36,812 nucleotides of DNA. Source: an uncultured Victivallis sp. GTDB taxonomy: Bacteria; Verrucomicrobiota; Lentisphaeria; Victivallales; Victivallaceae. Position numbers and translations under genes: made by a program. Location: the NCBI GenBank assembly GCA_944389935.1, contig CALXOE010000039.1, positions 1 through 36,812 of the forward strand, given 5' to 3'. Positions 1 through 8,020 of this stretch are shown piece after piece (within the stretch, counting starts at the first letter, position 1; each line of letters starts with the position of its first letter). The notes beneath the pieces were generated by a model. It was not told the origin of the DNA. It did no database searches and worked only from the letters and a program-made list of their open reading frames with translations.

Positions 1-453
1 CTCTCTCCGCTGGCGATGGACAACATCATTTATCAGGTGCACATGTATCACCCGGGGCAGTTCACCCATCAGCTTGTGGGCAACAATTTCGGAGAACAGG
101 GGACGGTGCGGCTGGTCCGCTATCCGGGACAGATGGGCGGAGAATTCTGGGATAAGGAAATGATCCGCAAACGTTTGCAGGCGGTGCGCGACTTTCAGCT
201 CCGGCACAACGCCAGAATCTACGTCGGAGAGTTTTCGGCTGTTGTCTGGGCGCCCGGCGCCGCGGATTACCTGCGCGACTGCATCGACATCTTTGAAGAG
301 TACGGCTGGGACTGGAGTTACCATGCGTTCCGCGAATGGAGCGGCTGGAGTCTCGAGCATGAGGGGGAACCCGGCAAACCCCTCCGGCCCTCCGCCGACA
401 ACGACCGCAAACGGGTTATGCTTGAGGCGTTCCGGAAGAATCGCGGCAACTGA
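1..453 (+). CDS. GH5-family glycoside hydrolase, C-terminal part (partial)
   Basis: The frame is open from base 1, so the gene begins before the window; about 150 residues are visible. The segment Y-V-G-E-F-S has the form of the GH5 (cellulase family) nucleophile motif, with the Glu ending a beta strand. It is followed by a helix and a W-S-Y-H-A-F-R-E-W-S-G-W strand like the last strand of a TIM barrel with an aromatic substrate wall. By family this would be an endo-acting or beta-glucan-type hydrolase; the exact substrate cannot be read from this fragment. No C-terminal dockerin, sorting or binding module follows, and the protein ends about 35 residues after the last barrel strand. The next gene is convergent, 19 bp away. 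Confidence 0.75.
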   Translation, partial: LSPLAMDNIIYQVHMYHPGQFTHQLVGNNFGEQGTVRLVRYPGQMGGEFWDKEMIRKRLQAVRDFQLRHNARIYVGEFSAVVWAPGAADYLRDCIDIFEEYGWDWSYHAFREWSGWSLEHEGEPGKPLRPSADNDRKRVMLEAFRKNRGN

Positions 454-472
454 TTTCCGGAATCCGGTGGAG

Positions 473-766
473 TTACTCCGCTCCGCCGTTTCCGCCGTTT
501 TCGTGGTTTTGATCCCGGGAGACGAGTTCGCAGAGCGGTGCGAAGAACGGGTGTTCGCAATTGGCGGAGAAGTTGATGCGGTTTCCGTCGCTGTTCTGCC
601 GGACGAGTCCGAGTTCGAGCAGCGTGCGCAGTTCGCGGTGGACGACCGGGGCGCTGAACCCCGCTTCGCGCGCGAGTCGACGCAGATAGATCGAGGGATT
701 TTCCGGCGTGAAGAGCCGTTTCAGGATTTCGGCGCGGCTTTTTGAACCGATGAGTTTGTCGAGCAT
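473..766 (-). CDS. Small winged-helix transcriptional regulator (ArsR/MarR-like)
   Basis: 97 residues. The N-terminus (LIGSKSRAEILKRLF) and the segment YLRRLAREAGFSAPVVHRELRTL form a helix-turn-helix of the winged-helix type. G-L-V-R-Q-N-S-D-G-N-R-I-N-F follows as the wing. A short Cys-containing tail and an acidic, Asn/Gly-rich C-terminus follow; no ligand domain is evident. The start is supported by an AAGGAGAA ribosome binding site 5-6 bases upstream. The first 46 bp of the gene lie inside the 3' end of the upstream membrane-protein gene, so the two are probably co-transcribed and translationally linked. I infer that it controls its own operon through the repeat at 2077-2106. Target and signal are unknown. 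Confidence 0.7.
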   Translation of the reverse strand: MLDKLIGSKSRAEILKRLFTPENPSIYLRRLAREAGFSAPVVHRELRTLLELGLVRQNSDGNRINFSANCEHPFFAPLCELVSRDQNHENGGNGGAE

Positions 767-2052
767 GGGAAGTTCTCCTTGTCTGGTTGTGAAATCGTTT
801 GTCGGCGATGGATCTCCGCGGCGAGTTCGGCGAGCGTTCCGTTCAGAAGTTTCGCCGCGTCGCCGTCCGGAATCCGGATCGAAAAGCGCTGTTCCAGCGT
901 GAGGATGAATTCCACATCATCCATCGAGTCGAATTCGCCGTTGACGAGCAGCGCGACCGGGTCTTCCGGATAGCACATCATGGAATACCCGCGCCCCGTG
1001 ACTTCGGCGGCCGTGTCGCGGACCGCCATCGCGATGACCGCCTCTTCCAGGCTCGGCCAGTAACTGCTGAAGAGCGTCTCGGAAAAGAGCGGCCGCCGTG
1101 CGTATTCCTCTTCAAAAATCTCCTGTACATCCGGATTTTTTCCGGCACGGGAAAGGTCTCGCAGTTTTCTTACACCATTTGACAGAGGCGGAGCCGGACG
1201 GGATTCCGCCGGGGGCAGCTCTCCCGGAGCGGGAGTCCTGCGTTCGGTGATTCTCCGATGGTTGTTCAGAAGCAGAACCGCCTCTCCGATGGTGGGATGG
1301 AAATCGATCGGATCGAAGTCGAGGGTTTCGCAGAGTTCCGCATATTGCCGGAAGCCGTTCTTTCCGGCTGTGAGCAGCAAAGAATCCTGCGGCAGTGTGA
1401 GAAAATGAAAATCCGCCCGGCACGCGAATTCGCAGGCTGTCCGAGCTTCCGATTCCGATCCGAAACAGCGGCAGAAACGAGCGAGATCCTCCGGACGATC
1501 GGGCGAGAAAGGGGGCCGGTGATCGGCCGCGGCCAGGCGCGTTCCCTCATCCGCCGCTGCCCGGAGGAGTCTCTCCTGCCGCCGTTCCCGGGAGCGTTCG
1601 CCGAGGGCAACCAGAAACGCGACGATCGTCCAGACCGCCCCCGTGATGGTCAGGAAAGGCAGCCCGTTTTTCGAGTGCTGAAGCTGATCCATGAAGAGAA
1701 TTGACAGCACTCCCGCGGGGACGACGAGACACCCCGTCAGCAGTGAGTGGCTGAGTTTCCGGTACGAATAAAGCTCGATGGCGAATCCTGCCAGTTCCCG
1801 TTCAAAGCGTTCCGCGCGGATCGGGTGAAATTCCTGTTCCGGTTCCGCTCCGAATGGAATCGGGCAGGGGAGTCTTTCCGGTTCGACTCTCTCCGCCTGT
1901 TTCACCTGTTTCCGCTTCCGGTACAGCAGCAGCCCGCCGATCAGAATTCCGACGGCGATGTATGTCGCGATCAGCGATGGATTCCCGATATCCCATGCGA
2001 GACACCACAGGGTGAATGCCCCCGCAATCATGACTTTCCGGAATGCTCTCAT
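721..2052 (-). CDS. Membrane protein with C-terminal acyl-carrier-like domain
   Basis: 443 residues, not recognised as a named family. Hydrophobic stretches at about 8-22, 27-45, 103-120 and 131-150 suggest four membrane spans arranged as two hairpins. An Arg/Glu-rich linker and a cytoplasmic region of about 290 residues follow. Residues about 360-418 read like an acyl carrier protein: F-D-S-M-D-D-V-E-F-I, then L-E-Q-R-F-S-I-R-I-P-D, then a final L-A-E-L-A-A-E-I helix. Ser376 sits exactly where the phosphopantetheine-bearing Ser of the D-S-L motif would be. A DUF1493-like ACP relative is a possible alternative; I cannot separate these by eye. The gene overlaps the small regulator at its 3' end and has a candidate operator 25-54 bp upstream. 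What it carries or modifies is unknown. Confidence 0.6.
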   Translation of the reverse strand: MRAFRKVMIAGAFTLWCLAWDIGNPSLIATYIAVGILIGGLLLYRKRKQVKQAERVEPERLPCPIPFGAEPEQEFHPIRAERFERELAGFAIELYSYRKLSHSLLTGCLVVPAGVLSILFMDQLQHSKNGLPFLTITGAVWTIVAFLVALGERSRERRQERLLRAAADEGTRLAAADHRPPFSPDRPEDLARFCRCFGSESEARTACEFACRADFHFLTLPQDSLLLTAGKNGFRQYAELCETLDFDPIDFHPTIGEAVLLLNNHRRITERRTPAPGELPPAESRPAPPLSNGVRKLRDLSRAGKNPDVQEIFEEEYARRPLFSETLFSSYWPSLEEAVIAMAVRDTAAEVTGRGYSMMCYPEDPVALLVNGEFDSMDDVEFILTLEQRFSIRIPDGDAAKLLNGTLAELAAEIHRRQTISQPDKENFPCSTNSSVQKAAPKS

Positions 2053-2076
2053 TACCGTGGCCTCAATGAATTCATA

Positions 2077-2106
2077 TTTGTTATCATTAAGATAACGTTT
2101 GTTATC
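2077..2106 (-). promoter_or_regulatory. Candidate operator: three GTTATC half-sites
   Basis: GTTATC (2080-2085), inverted GATAAC (2091-2096) and GTTATC (2101-2106) form a perfect palindrome (GTTATC-ATTAA-GATAAC) plus a third half-site. The outer pair extends to a 9-bp direct repeat TTTGTTATC with a 21-bp period. The repeats also resemble a TTGATA -35 and a GATAAC -10 read on the minus strand. It lies 25-54 bp upstream of the membrane protein start. The likely ligand is the winged-helix regulator at 473-766 (inference). Confidence 0.55.
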
Positions 2107-2165
2107 AAAAAAGCAAGTAAAGAGAGAAAAAAATCGATGATTCGGAGAAAATCGGGGAGGGGTAT

Positions 2166-2196
2166 AAAAAAACCGGGCGGAAAATCCGTCCGGTTT
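2166..2196 (-). terminator. Rho-independent terminator of the thioredoxin gene
   Basis: An 11-bp stem (2186-2196 pairing with 2170-2180, one G-U wobble) with a 5-base loop is followed on the minus strand by a run of seven U. It begins 17 bp past the thioredoxin stop codon. Confidence 0.85.
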
Positions 2197-2212
2197 CAGG
2201 TGAATTGCCGGT

Positions 2213-2527
2213 TTATGCGTTCTTCAGCGCATCGAGCAGCTTCGGCTTGCTCTGGACGCCGGAGAGATCCTTGACGATCTCGCCGTCCTTGTAAATGAAG
2301 ATGCGCGGAATGTTCATCACTTCAAAGCGAACTGCCAGATCCTTGTTGTCATCGATGTTGACCTTGCCGATGACGACGTTTTCGGGAGCTTCCTTGGCAA
2401 CCTGTTCGAGGATGGTTCCGAGCATGCGGCACGGATTGCACCACGGTGCCCAGAAGTCGACGAGGACGACTCCGGATTTCACGGTTTCGTCATAGTTCGC
2501 GGCGTTGAGTTCTCTGATTTCAGCCAT
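2213..2527 (-). CDS. trxA: Thioredoxin
   Basis: 104 residues, the normal length of a cytoplasmic thioredoxin. It reduces protein disulfides using electrons from thioredoxin reductase. V-D-F-W-A-P-W-C-N-P-C-R places the redox pair at Cys30 and Cys33. The cis-Pro loop is N-I-P-R-I-F-I-Y, and the C-terminal helix is present. The active site is WCNPC rather than the common WCGPC. The reading frame stays open for 32 codons upstream, but ATG at 2527 with GGAGGAGACAGGAGA just before it is clearly the start. It is divergent from dnaK, so a thiol-repair and a folding gene share one control region. A terminator follows directly, so it is monocistronic. Confidence 0.95.
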   Translation of the reverse strand: MAEIRELNAANYDETVKSGVVLVDFWAPWCNPCRMLGTILEQVAKEAPENVVIGKVNIDDNKDLAVRFEVMNIPRIFIYKDGEIVKDLSGVQSKPKLLDALKNA

Positions 2528-2596
2528 TCTCCTGTCTCCTCCATGATTGGATTTCCCGCGGCCGCGCGCGACCTGCGGAGTTTCATTGCAGAAATC

Positions 2597-2605
2597 AATA
2601 TAGCA
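2597..2605 (-). promoter_or_regulatory. Extended -10 promoter element for trxA
   Basis: On the minus strand TGC-TATATT is an extended -10 hexamer about 70 bp upstream of the thioredoxin start. The -35 region (TTTGAT, 16 bp further up) is weak. The rest of the 311-bp gap up to dnaK holds the sigma-54 elements listed separately. Confidence 0.4.
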
Positions 2606-2646
2606 TGAATTCGGAAAAATCAAAGGGGAGGAGAGTCAATTTTTTT

Positions 2647-2725
2647 TGTCGGCGCGGTAAGTGTGTCAGGTTGTCATGGGGTGTGACAAAATGGCGCGTG
2701 ACAGGTGAGACACGCCGCGTCTGTC
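2647..2725 (+). promoter_or_regulatory. TGTC/GACA repeat cluster, candidate activator (UAS) sites for dnaK
   Basis: Seven TGTC or GACA words occur in 79 bp: TGTC at 2647, 2664, 2672 and 2722; GACA at 2685, 2700 and 2709. The cleanest pair is the perfect inverted repeat TTGTCA-N7-TGACAA at 2671-2689, centred about 111 bp before the predicted sigma-54 start point. That is where enhancer-binding proteins usually bind. The identity of the binding protein is unknown. Confidence 0.5.
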
Positions 2726-2730
2726 GTGAT

Positions 2731-2750
2731 CGTTTCTCCGCGAAACGGAG
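2731..2750 (+). promoter_or_regulatory. Two interleaved perfect inverted repeats before the dnaK promoter
   Basis: CGTTTC-N5-GAAACG (2731-2747) and CTCCG-N5-CGGAG (2736-2750) overlap, about 40-60 bp upstream of the predicted start point. They could be a second protein site or a hairpin; no U-run follows, so this is not a terminator for plus-strand transcription. Confidence 0.35.
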
Positions 2751-2763
2751 GGAAAATCGAAAG

Positions 2764-2780
2764 TTGGCACGCTCTTTGCT
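2764..2780 (+). promoter_or_regulatory. Sigma-54 (-24/-12) promoter of dnaK
   Basis: TTGGCACG-N4-TTGCT matches the RpoN consensus YTGGCACG-N4-TTGCW at every defined position. The GG (2766-2767) and GC (2778-2779) dinucleotides are exactly 10 bases apart. The predicted start point is near 2791, giving a leader of about 48 nt. No convincing -35/-10 promoter is seen in the same stretch. Confidence 0.85.
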
Positions 2781-2838
2781 CTATTCCGGAAACGTCATTT
2801 CAAAATGAAAAAAAATTTATTCCGAAGGAGGATTGATT

Positions 2839-4740
2839 ATGGGTAAAATTTTAGGGATTGACCTCGGAACCACGAACAGCTGCATGGCAGTCATGGATCA
2901 TGGCGAGTACAAGATTATTCCGAATGCGGAGGGTAACCGCACGACTCCGTCGATCGTGGCGTTCACCAAGACCGGCGAGCGTCTGATCGGTCAGACGGCG
3001 AAACGGCAGGCGGTGACCAATCCGAAGAACACGATTTTCTCAATCAAGCGTCTGATGGGGCGCAAATTCAGCGAAGTCGGGCGTGAGCGTGAACTCGTTC
3101 CGTACGAGATCGTCGCGGCGGCGAACGGCGACGCGGCCGTGAAAGTCGGCGACAAGGTTTACTCTCCGCCGGAGATTTCCGCAATGATTCTGCAGAAGCT
3201 CAAGACCGATGCGGAAGCGTACCTCGGCGAGCCGGTCACGCAGGCGGTCATCACCGTCCCGGCCTACTTCAACGACAGTCAGCGGCAGGCAACCAAGGAC
3301 GCCGGCAAGATTGCGGGTCTGGAAGTGCTCCGCATCATCAACGAACCGACTGCTGCGGCTCTGGCCTATGGTCTTGAGAAGAAATCCGATGAAACCGTTG
3401 CGGTCTACGACCTCGGCGGCGGTACGTTCGATATCTCGATCCTCGAGATCGGCGATGGTGTCTTTGAGGTGAAAGCGACCAACGGTGATACTCACCTCGG
3501 CGGTGACGACTTCGACCAGGCGGTCATCAATTACCTGGCGGACGAGTTCCAGAAAGAGAACGGCGTCGACCTGCGCAAGGATCCTCAGGCGCTTCAGCGT
3601 CTGAAAGAGGCTGCGGAAAAGGCGAAATGCGAATTGTCCAGCAGCATGAGTACCGATGTCAATCTGCCGTTCATCACGATGAACCAGGATGGCCCGGTGC
3701 ACATGAACATCACGCTGACTCGTGCGCAGCTTGAGAAACTTTGCGATCCTCTTCTCGAGCGGACGAAGAAACCGTGTATCGCCTGTATGAACGATGCCGG
3801 GATCTCCTCCGACAAGATCCGCGAGGTCATTCTGGTTGGCGGCATGACCCGTATGCCGAAAGTGCAGGACGAGGCGAAAGCGATTTTCAACCGCGATCCG
3901 CACAAAGGCGTGAACCCGGATGAGGTCGTCGCGGCGGGCGCTGCAATTCAGGGCGGCGTGCTCGGTGGCGAGGTGAACGATGTTCTGTTGCTCGACGTGA
4001 CTCCGCTGTCGCTCGGTATCGAGACGATGGGCGGTGTGATGACGAAACTCATCGACCGGAACACCACGATCCCGACCAAGAAGAGCCAGATCTTCAGTAC
4101 GGCTGCTGACAATCAGCCGGCGGTGGACGTCCGAGTTCTTCAGGGCGAGCGTGAGCTGGCGAAAGATAACAAGTCGCTCGGGCTCTTCAAGCTTGACGGG
4201 ATTGCTCCGGCGCCGCGCGGTGTGCCGCAGATCGAAGTCACATTCGATATCGACGCGAACGGCATTCTGCATGTGACCGCGAAAGATCTCGGCACCGGCA
4301 AGGAGCAGAAGATCACGATCACCGCTTCGAGCGGCCTCTCGGACGCCGAGGTCGAGCGCATGGTCAACGAGGCCAAGGCGCACGCCGAGGACGACAAGAA
4401 CGCCAAGGAGCGGATCGAGACGAAGAACCATGCCGATTCCCTGGTCTATCAGACTGAGAAACAGCTCAAGGAGTTCGGTGACAAGATTCCGGCTGATGTC
4501 AAGGGCCAGATCGAGGGCGCCGTGGCCAAGGTCAAGAAAGAGATCGAGGCCGACAACGTGCCGGGCATGAAGTCCGCGTGCGAGGAGCTCGAAGGGCTAC
4601 TGCAGAAGATCGGCGAAGCGGTTTATGCGGCGCAGCAGCAACAGCAGGCTGCCGGCGGGACCGGAGCTTCGCAGAATGCGGGAACGCAGCAGAAGAATGG
4701 TGACGACGAAGGCGTGGTTGACGCCGAAGTGGTCGAGTAA
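2839..4740 (+). CDS. dnaK: Chaperone DnaK (Hsp70)
   Basis: 633 residues, full length. It is the ATP-driven Hsp70 that binds unfolded segments, normally with DnaJ and GrpE, neither of which is in this window. The N-terminal ATPase shows the phosphate-1 motif GIDLGTTNS, the phosphate-2 motif [12 protein letters not shown] and the adenosine motif [10 protein letters not shown]. The linker and substrate domain follow ([14 protein letters not shown], ending near residue 500), then the helical lid. The tail is Gln-rich, then acidic, ending DAEVVE. The frame is open two codons further up, but ATG at 2839 sits 7 bases after AAGGAGG. Expression is predicted to be sigma-54 dependent. A hairpin separates it from groES 108 bp downstream. 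Confidence 0.98.
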   Translation: MGKILGIDLGTTNSCMAVMDHGEYKIIPNAEGNRTTPSIVAFTKTGERLIGQTAKRQAVTNPKNTIFSIKRLMGRKFSEVGRERELVPYEIVAAANGDAAVKVGDKVYSPPEISAMILQKLKTDAEAYLGEPVTQAVITVPAYFNDSQRQATKDAGKIAGLEVLRIINEPTAAALAYGLEKKSDETVAVYDLGGGTFDISILEIGDGVFEVKATNGDTHLGGDDFDQAVINYLADEFQKENGVDLRKDPQALQRLKEAAEKAKCELSSSMSTDVNLPFITMNQDGPVHMNITLTRAQLEKLCDPLLERTKKPCIACMNDAGISSDKIREVILVGGMTRMPKVQDEAKAIFNRDPHKGVNPDEVVAAGAAIQGGVLGGEVNDVLLLDVTPLSLGIETMGGVMTKLIDRNTTIPTKKSQIFSTAADNQPAVDVRVLQGERELAKDNKSLGLFKLDGIAPAPRGVPQIEVTFDIDANGILHVTAKDLGTGKEQKITITASSGLSDAEVERMVNEAKAHAEDDKNAKERIETKNHADSLVYQTEKQLKEFGDKIPADVKGQIEGAVAKVKKEIEADNVPGMKSACEELEGLLQKIGEAVYAAQQQQQAAGGTGASQNAGTQQKNGDDEGVVDAEVVE

Positions 4741-4750
4741 GAGTACTGAG

Positions 4751-4796
4751 CCCCGGAGCCGGAGGCGGATGCTTCCGGAGCCGGGGAGATTATTTT
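4751..4796 (+). terminator. GC-rich hairpin between dnaK and groES (terminator or attenuator)
   Basis: CCCCGG-AG-CCGGAGG pairs with CTTCCGG-AG-CCGGGG around a loop of about 7 bases, with a 2x2 internal mismatch. The U-tract (TTATTTT) is interrupted and lies a few bases beyond the stem. It may only partly stop transcription, which would allow dnaK and groESL to differ in level. Confidence 0.55.
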
Positions 4797-4848
4797 GAAT
4801 AAAAAGAACGAATTTAAGTTCCAACCAACCAAATAAGGAGAGTCAGAA

Positions 4849-5145
4849 ATGGCAAAAGTCAACATCAAGCCGCTTGGCGACCGGGTCCTGCTTGAGATCT
4901 GTGAGTGCAAGGACGAGATGAAAGGTGGAATTCTCATCCCGGATACCGCGAAAGAGAAGCCGCAGGAATATAAAGTGATCGCGCTTGGAACCGGTAAAAC
5001 CGATGACAACGGCAAGAAGATTCCGTTCGACGTGAAAGTCGGCGACATTGTCCTGACCAGCCGTTACGGCGGGACCGAGGTCAAGGTCGATGGAAACGAG
5101 TACAAAGTCGTCAACCAGGACGACATTCTCGCGGTTGTCGGCTGA
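4849..5145 (+). CDS. groES: Co-chaperonin GroES
   Basis: 98 residues, the usual 10-kDa length. It forms the heptameric lid of the GroEL chamber. Typical sequence: [12 protein letters not shown] at the start, then the mobile loop ([13 protein letters not shown]), then the [14 protein letters not shown] strand and the D-D-I-L-A-V-V end. An AAGGAGAG ribosome binding site precedes the ATG. It lies 61 bp before groEL. I see no CIRCE inverted repeat and no strong -35/-10 in the 108 bp before it, so it may depend on read-through from dnaK. Confidence 0.97.
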   Translation: MAKVNIKPLGDRVLLEICECKDEMKGGILIPDTAKEKPQEYKVIALGTGKTDDNGKKIPFDVKVGDIVLTSRYGGTEVKVDGNEYKVVNQDDILAVVG

Positions 5146-5197
5146 GCGATTGATCGCTTTTACGTGATCTGACAAAGTAGAATAATTTCAGGAGTAA

Positions 5198-6832
<1,635 letters not shown>

Positions 6833-6855
6833 GTTTCGTCTGAACTTTCTGAAGA

Positions 6856-6885
6856 GCGCACTCCGGAAACGGGGTGCGCTTTTTT
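6856..6885 (+). terminator. Rho-independent terminator after groEL
   Basis: GCGCACTCCG (6856-6865), GAAA loop, CGGGGTGCGC (6870-6879): a 10-bp stem with one wobble pair, followed by six T. Confidence 0.93.
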
Positions 6886-6912
6886 GCATTTCAGGAATGT
6901 TGCGGTTATATT
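6884..6912 (+). promoter_or_regulatory. Candidate promoter for queD-queE
   Basis: TTGCAT (6884-6889), a 17-bp spacer and TATATT (6907-6912). The -35 is weak and the -10 is good. Its -35 overlaps the U-run of the groEL terminator, a compact end-to-start arrangement. Confidence 0.45.
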
Positions 6913-6918
6913 ATAAGG

Positions 6919-6955
6919 ACCGGCGTGCGGTGAAACGGGTTTGCCGCGTTCCGGT
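6919..6955 (+). other. Hairpin in the queD leader
   Basis: ACCGG (6919-6923) pairs with CCGGT (6951-6955), and GCGG (6927-6930) with CCGC (6944-6947), in the leader before queD. It does not show the short C-rich loop and A-rich tail of a preQ1 riboswitch, so I call it only a structured leader. Confidence 0.3.
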
Positions 6956-6988
6956 GGAGATGTGAATGCAACAGAGGAAATTCCCGAT

Positions 6989-7360
6989 ATGTTTGAAATT
7001 GAAATTGACCGCACGTTTTCAGCGGCGCACCAGCTGCGCGGCTACAATGGAGACTGCTGCAAGCTGCACGGACACAACTACAAGGTGACGGTCGTCGTTC
7101 GTTCGGAGGAGCTCGACGAGATCGGCATCGCCCTCGACTTCAAGAAACTCAAGAGCGAACTCGACGCGCTTTTGGCGGAGTATGACCACACGAATCTCTC
7201 GGAGCTGCCGGAGTTTCAGACGATCAATCCGACCAGTGAAAACCTCGCACGCACGATCTACCGCAAGATCGGCGCGAAGATGAATGGCGGTTCGATCCAG
7301 GTTCACCGGGTGCGCATCGGGGAGTCGGATCACTCGGCCGTCACCTATTTCGAGGAGTAA
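6989..7360 (+). CDS. queD: 6-carboxy-5,6,7,8-tetrahydropterin synthase
   Basis: 123 residues. It converts 7,8-dihydroneopterin triphosphate to 6-carboxytetrahydropterin, the second step towards preQ0/queuosine. The zinc ligands are His14 (F-S-A-A-H) and His27/His29 (K-L-H-G-H-N-Y). The catalytic Cys (Cys23 or Cys24) directly precedes them. E-Y-D-H-T-N-L-S and P-T-S-E-N-L-A are also family motifs. The frame is open upstream to 6941, but ATG at 6989 begins the conserved first strand and has AGAGGA before it. It is followed without a gap by queE. Confidence 0.93.
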   Translation: MFEIEIDRTFSAAHQLRGYNGDCCKLHGHNYKVTVVVRSEELDEIGIALDFKKLKSELDALLAEYDHTNLSELPEFQTINPTSENLARTIYRKIGAKMNGGSIQVHRVRIGESDHSAVTYFEE

Positions 7361-8008
7361 ATGCCCGTGCATCTGGTGGAATCGTTCACAAGTCTGCAGG
7401 GGGAGTCAACCCATGCGGGGCGAGTGTGCCACTTTCTGCGTCTCGCCGGATGTAATCTCGACTGCAGCTATTGCGATACGCGCTACGGCCGCAGCTTTGA
7501 AGCGGGGAGGCCGGCTGCGGTCGATGAACTTGTGAAACTCGCTCTCGACTCCGGCGTAAAACTCGTCGAAATCACCGGCGGCGAGCCGCTGGCGACGCCC
7601 GAGACGCCGGAACTCTGCCGACGGCTGCTCGATGCGGGATTTGAGGTGCTGCTCGAGACGAACGGATCGTTTTCGATCGCCGCAGTTCCGCGGGAAGTCC
7701 GTAAGATTCTCGACTGCAAACTTCCCGGGTCCGGCATGTTCGCCGCGAACGATTTCGTGAATTACGAGCTGCTGGCTCCGCATGACGAGATCAAATTCGT
7801 GATTTCCGACCGCATCGATTTCGACTGCATGCTCGAGGTGATCCGGAAGTATGATCTCGAGCGGAAGTGTCGGAATCTGCTCGCCAGCCCCGTGTGGGGA
7901 AGGGTGGAATTCGCCGCACTCGCGGCATGGATCGTCGACGCCCGGGCGCCGGTGCGCATGCAGTTGCAGATGCACAAACAGATCTGGGGAGACCGGCCCG
8001 GCGTCTGA
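7361..8008 (+). CDS. queE: 7-carboxy-7-deazaguanine synthase (radical SAM)
   Basis: 215 residues. This radical-SAM enzyme contracts 6-carboxytetrahydropterin to 7-carboxy-7-deazaguanine, the step after QueD. Cys31, Cys35 and Cys38 form the C-x3-C-x2-C cluster motif in G-C-N-L-D-C-S-Y-C. S-L-Q-G-E-S-T near the start is the substrate-side motif of the family, and E-I-T-G-G-E-P-L is the SAM-binding GGE segment. The start codon touches the queD stop codon. The SD (GGAG) is inside the end of queD, so translation is likely coupled. queC and queF are not in the window. Confidence 0.93.
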   Translation: MPVHLVESFTSLQGESTHAGRVCHFLRLAGCNLDCSYCDTRYGRSFEAGRPAAVDELVKLALDSGVKLVEITGGEPLATPETPELCRRLLDAGFEVLLETNGSFSIAAVPREVRKILDCKLPGSGMFAANDFVNYELLAPHDEIKFVISDRIDFDCMLEVIRKYDLERKCRNLLASPVWGRVEFAALAAWIVDARAPVRMQLQMHKQIWGDRPGV

Positions 8009-8020
8009 GCTGGCCGCTTT

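Noticed and set aside
3040..4431. Long minus-strand open frame (463 codons) inside dnaK
   Set aside because: A mirror of dnaK codon usage in high-GC DNA; composition is Arg/His/Val-rich and there is no ribosome binding site.
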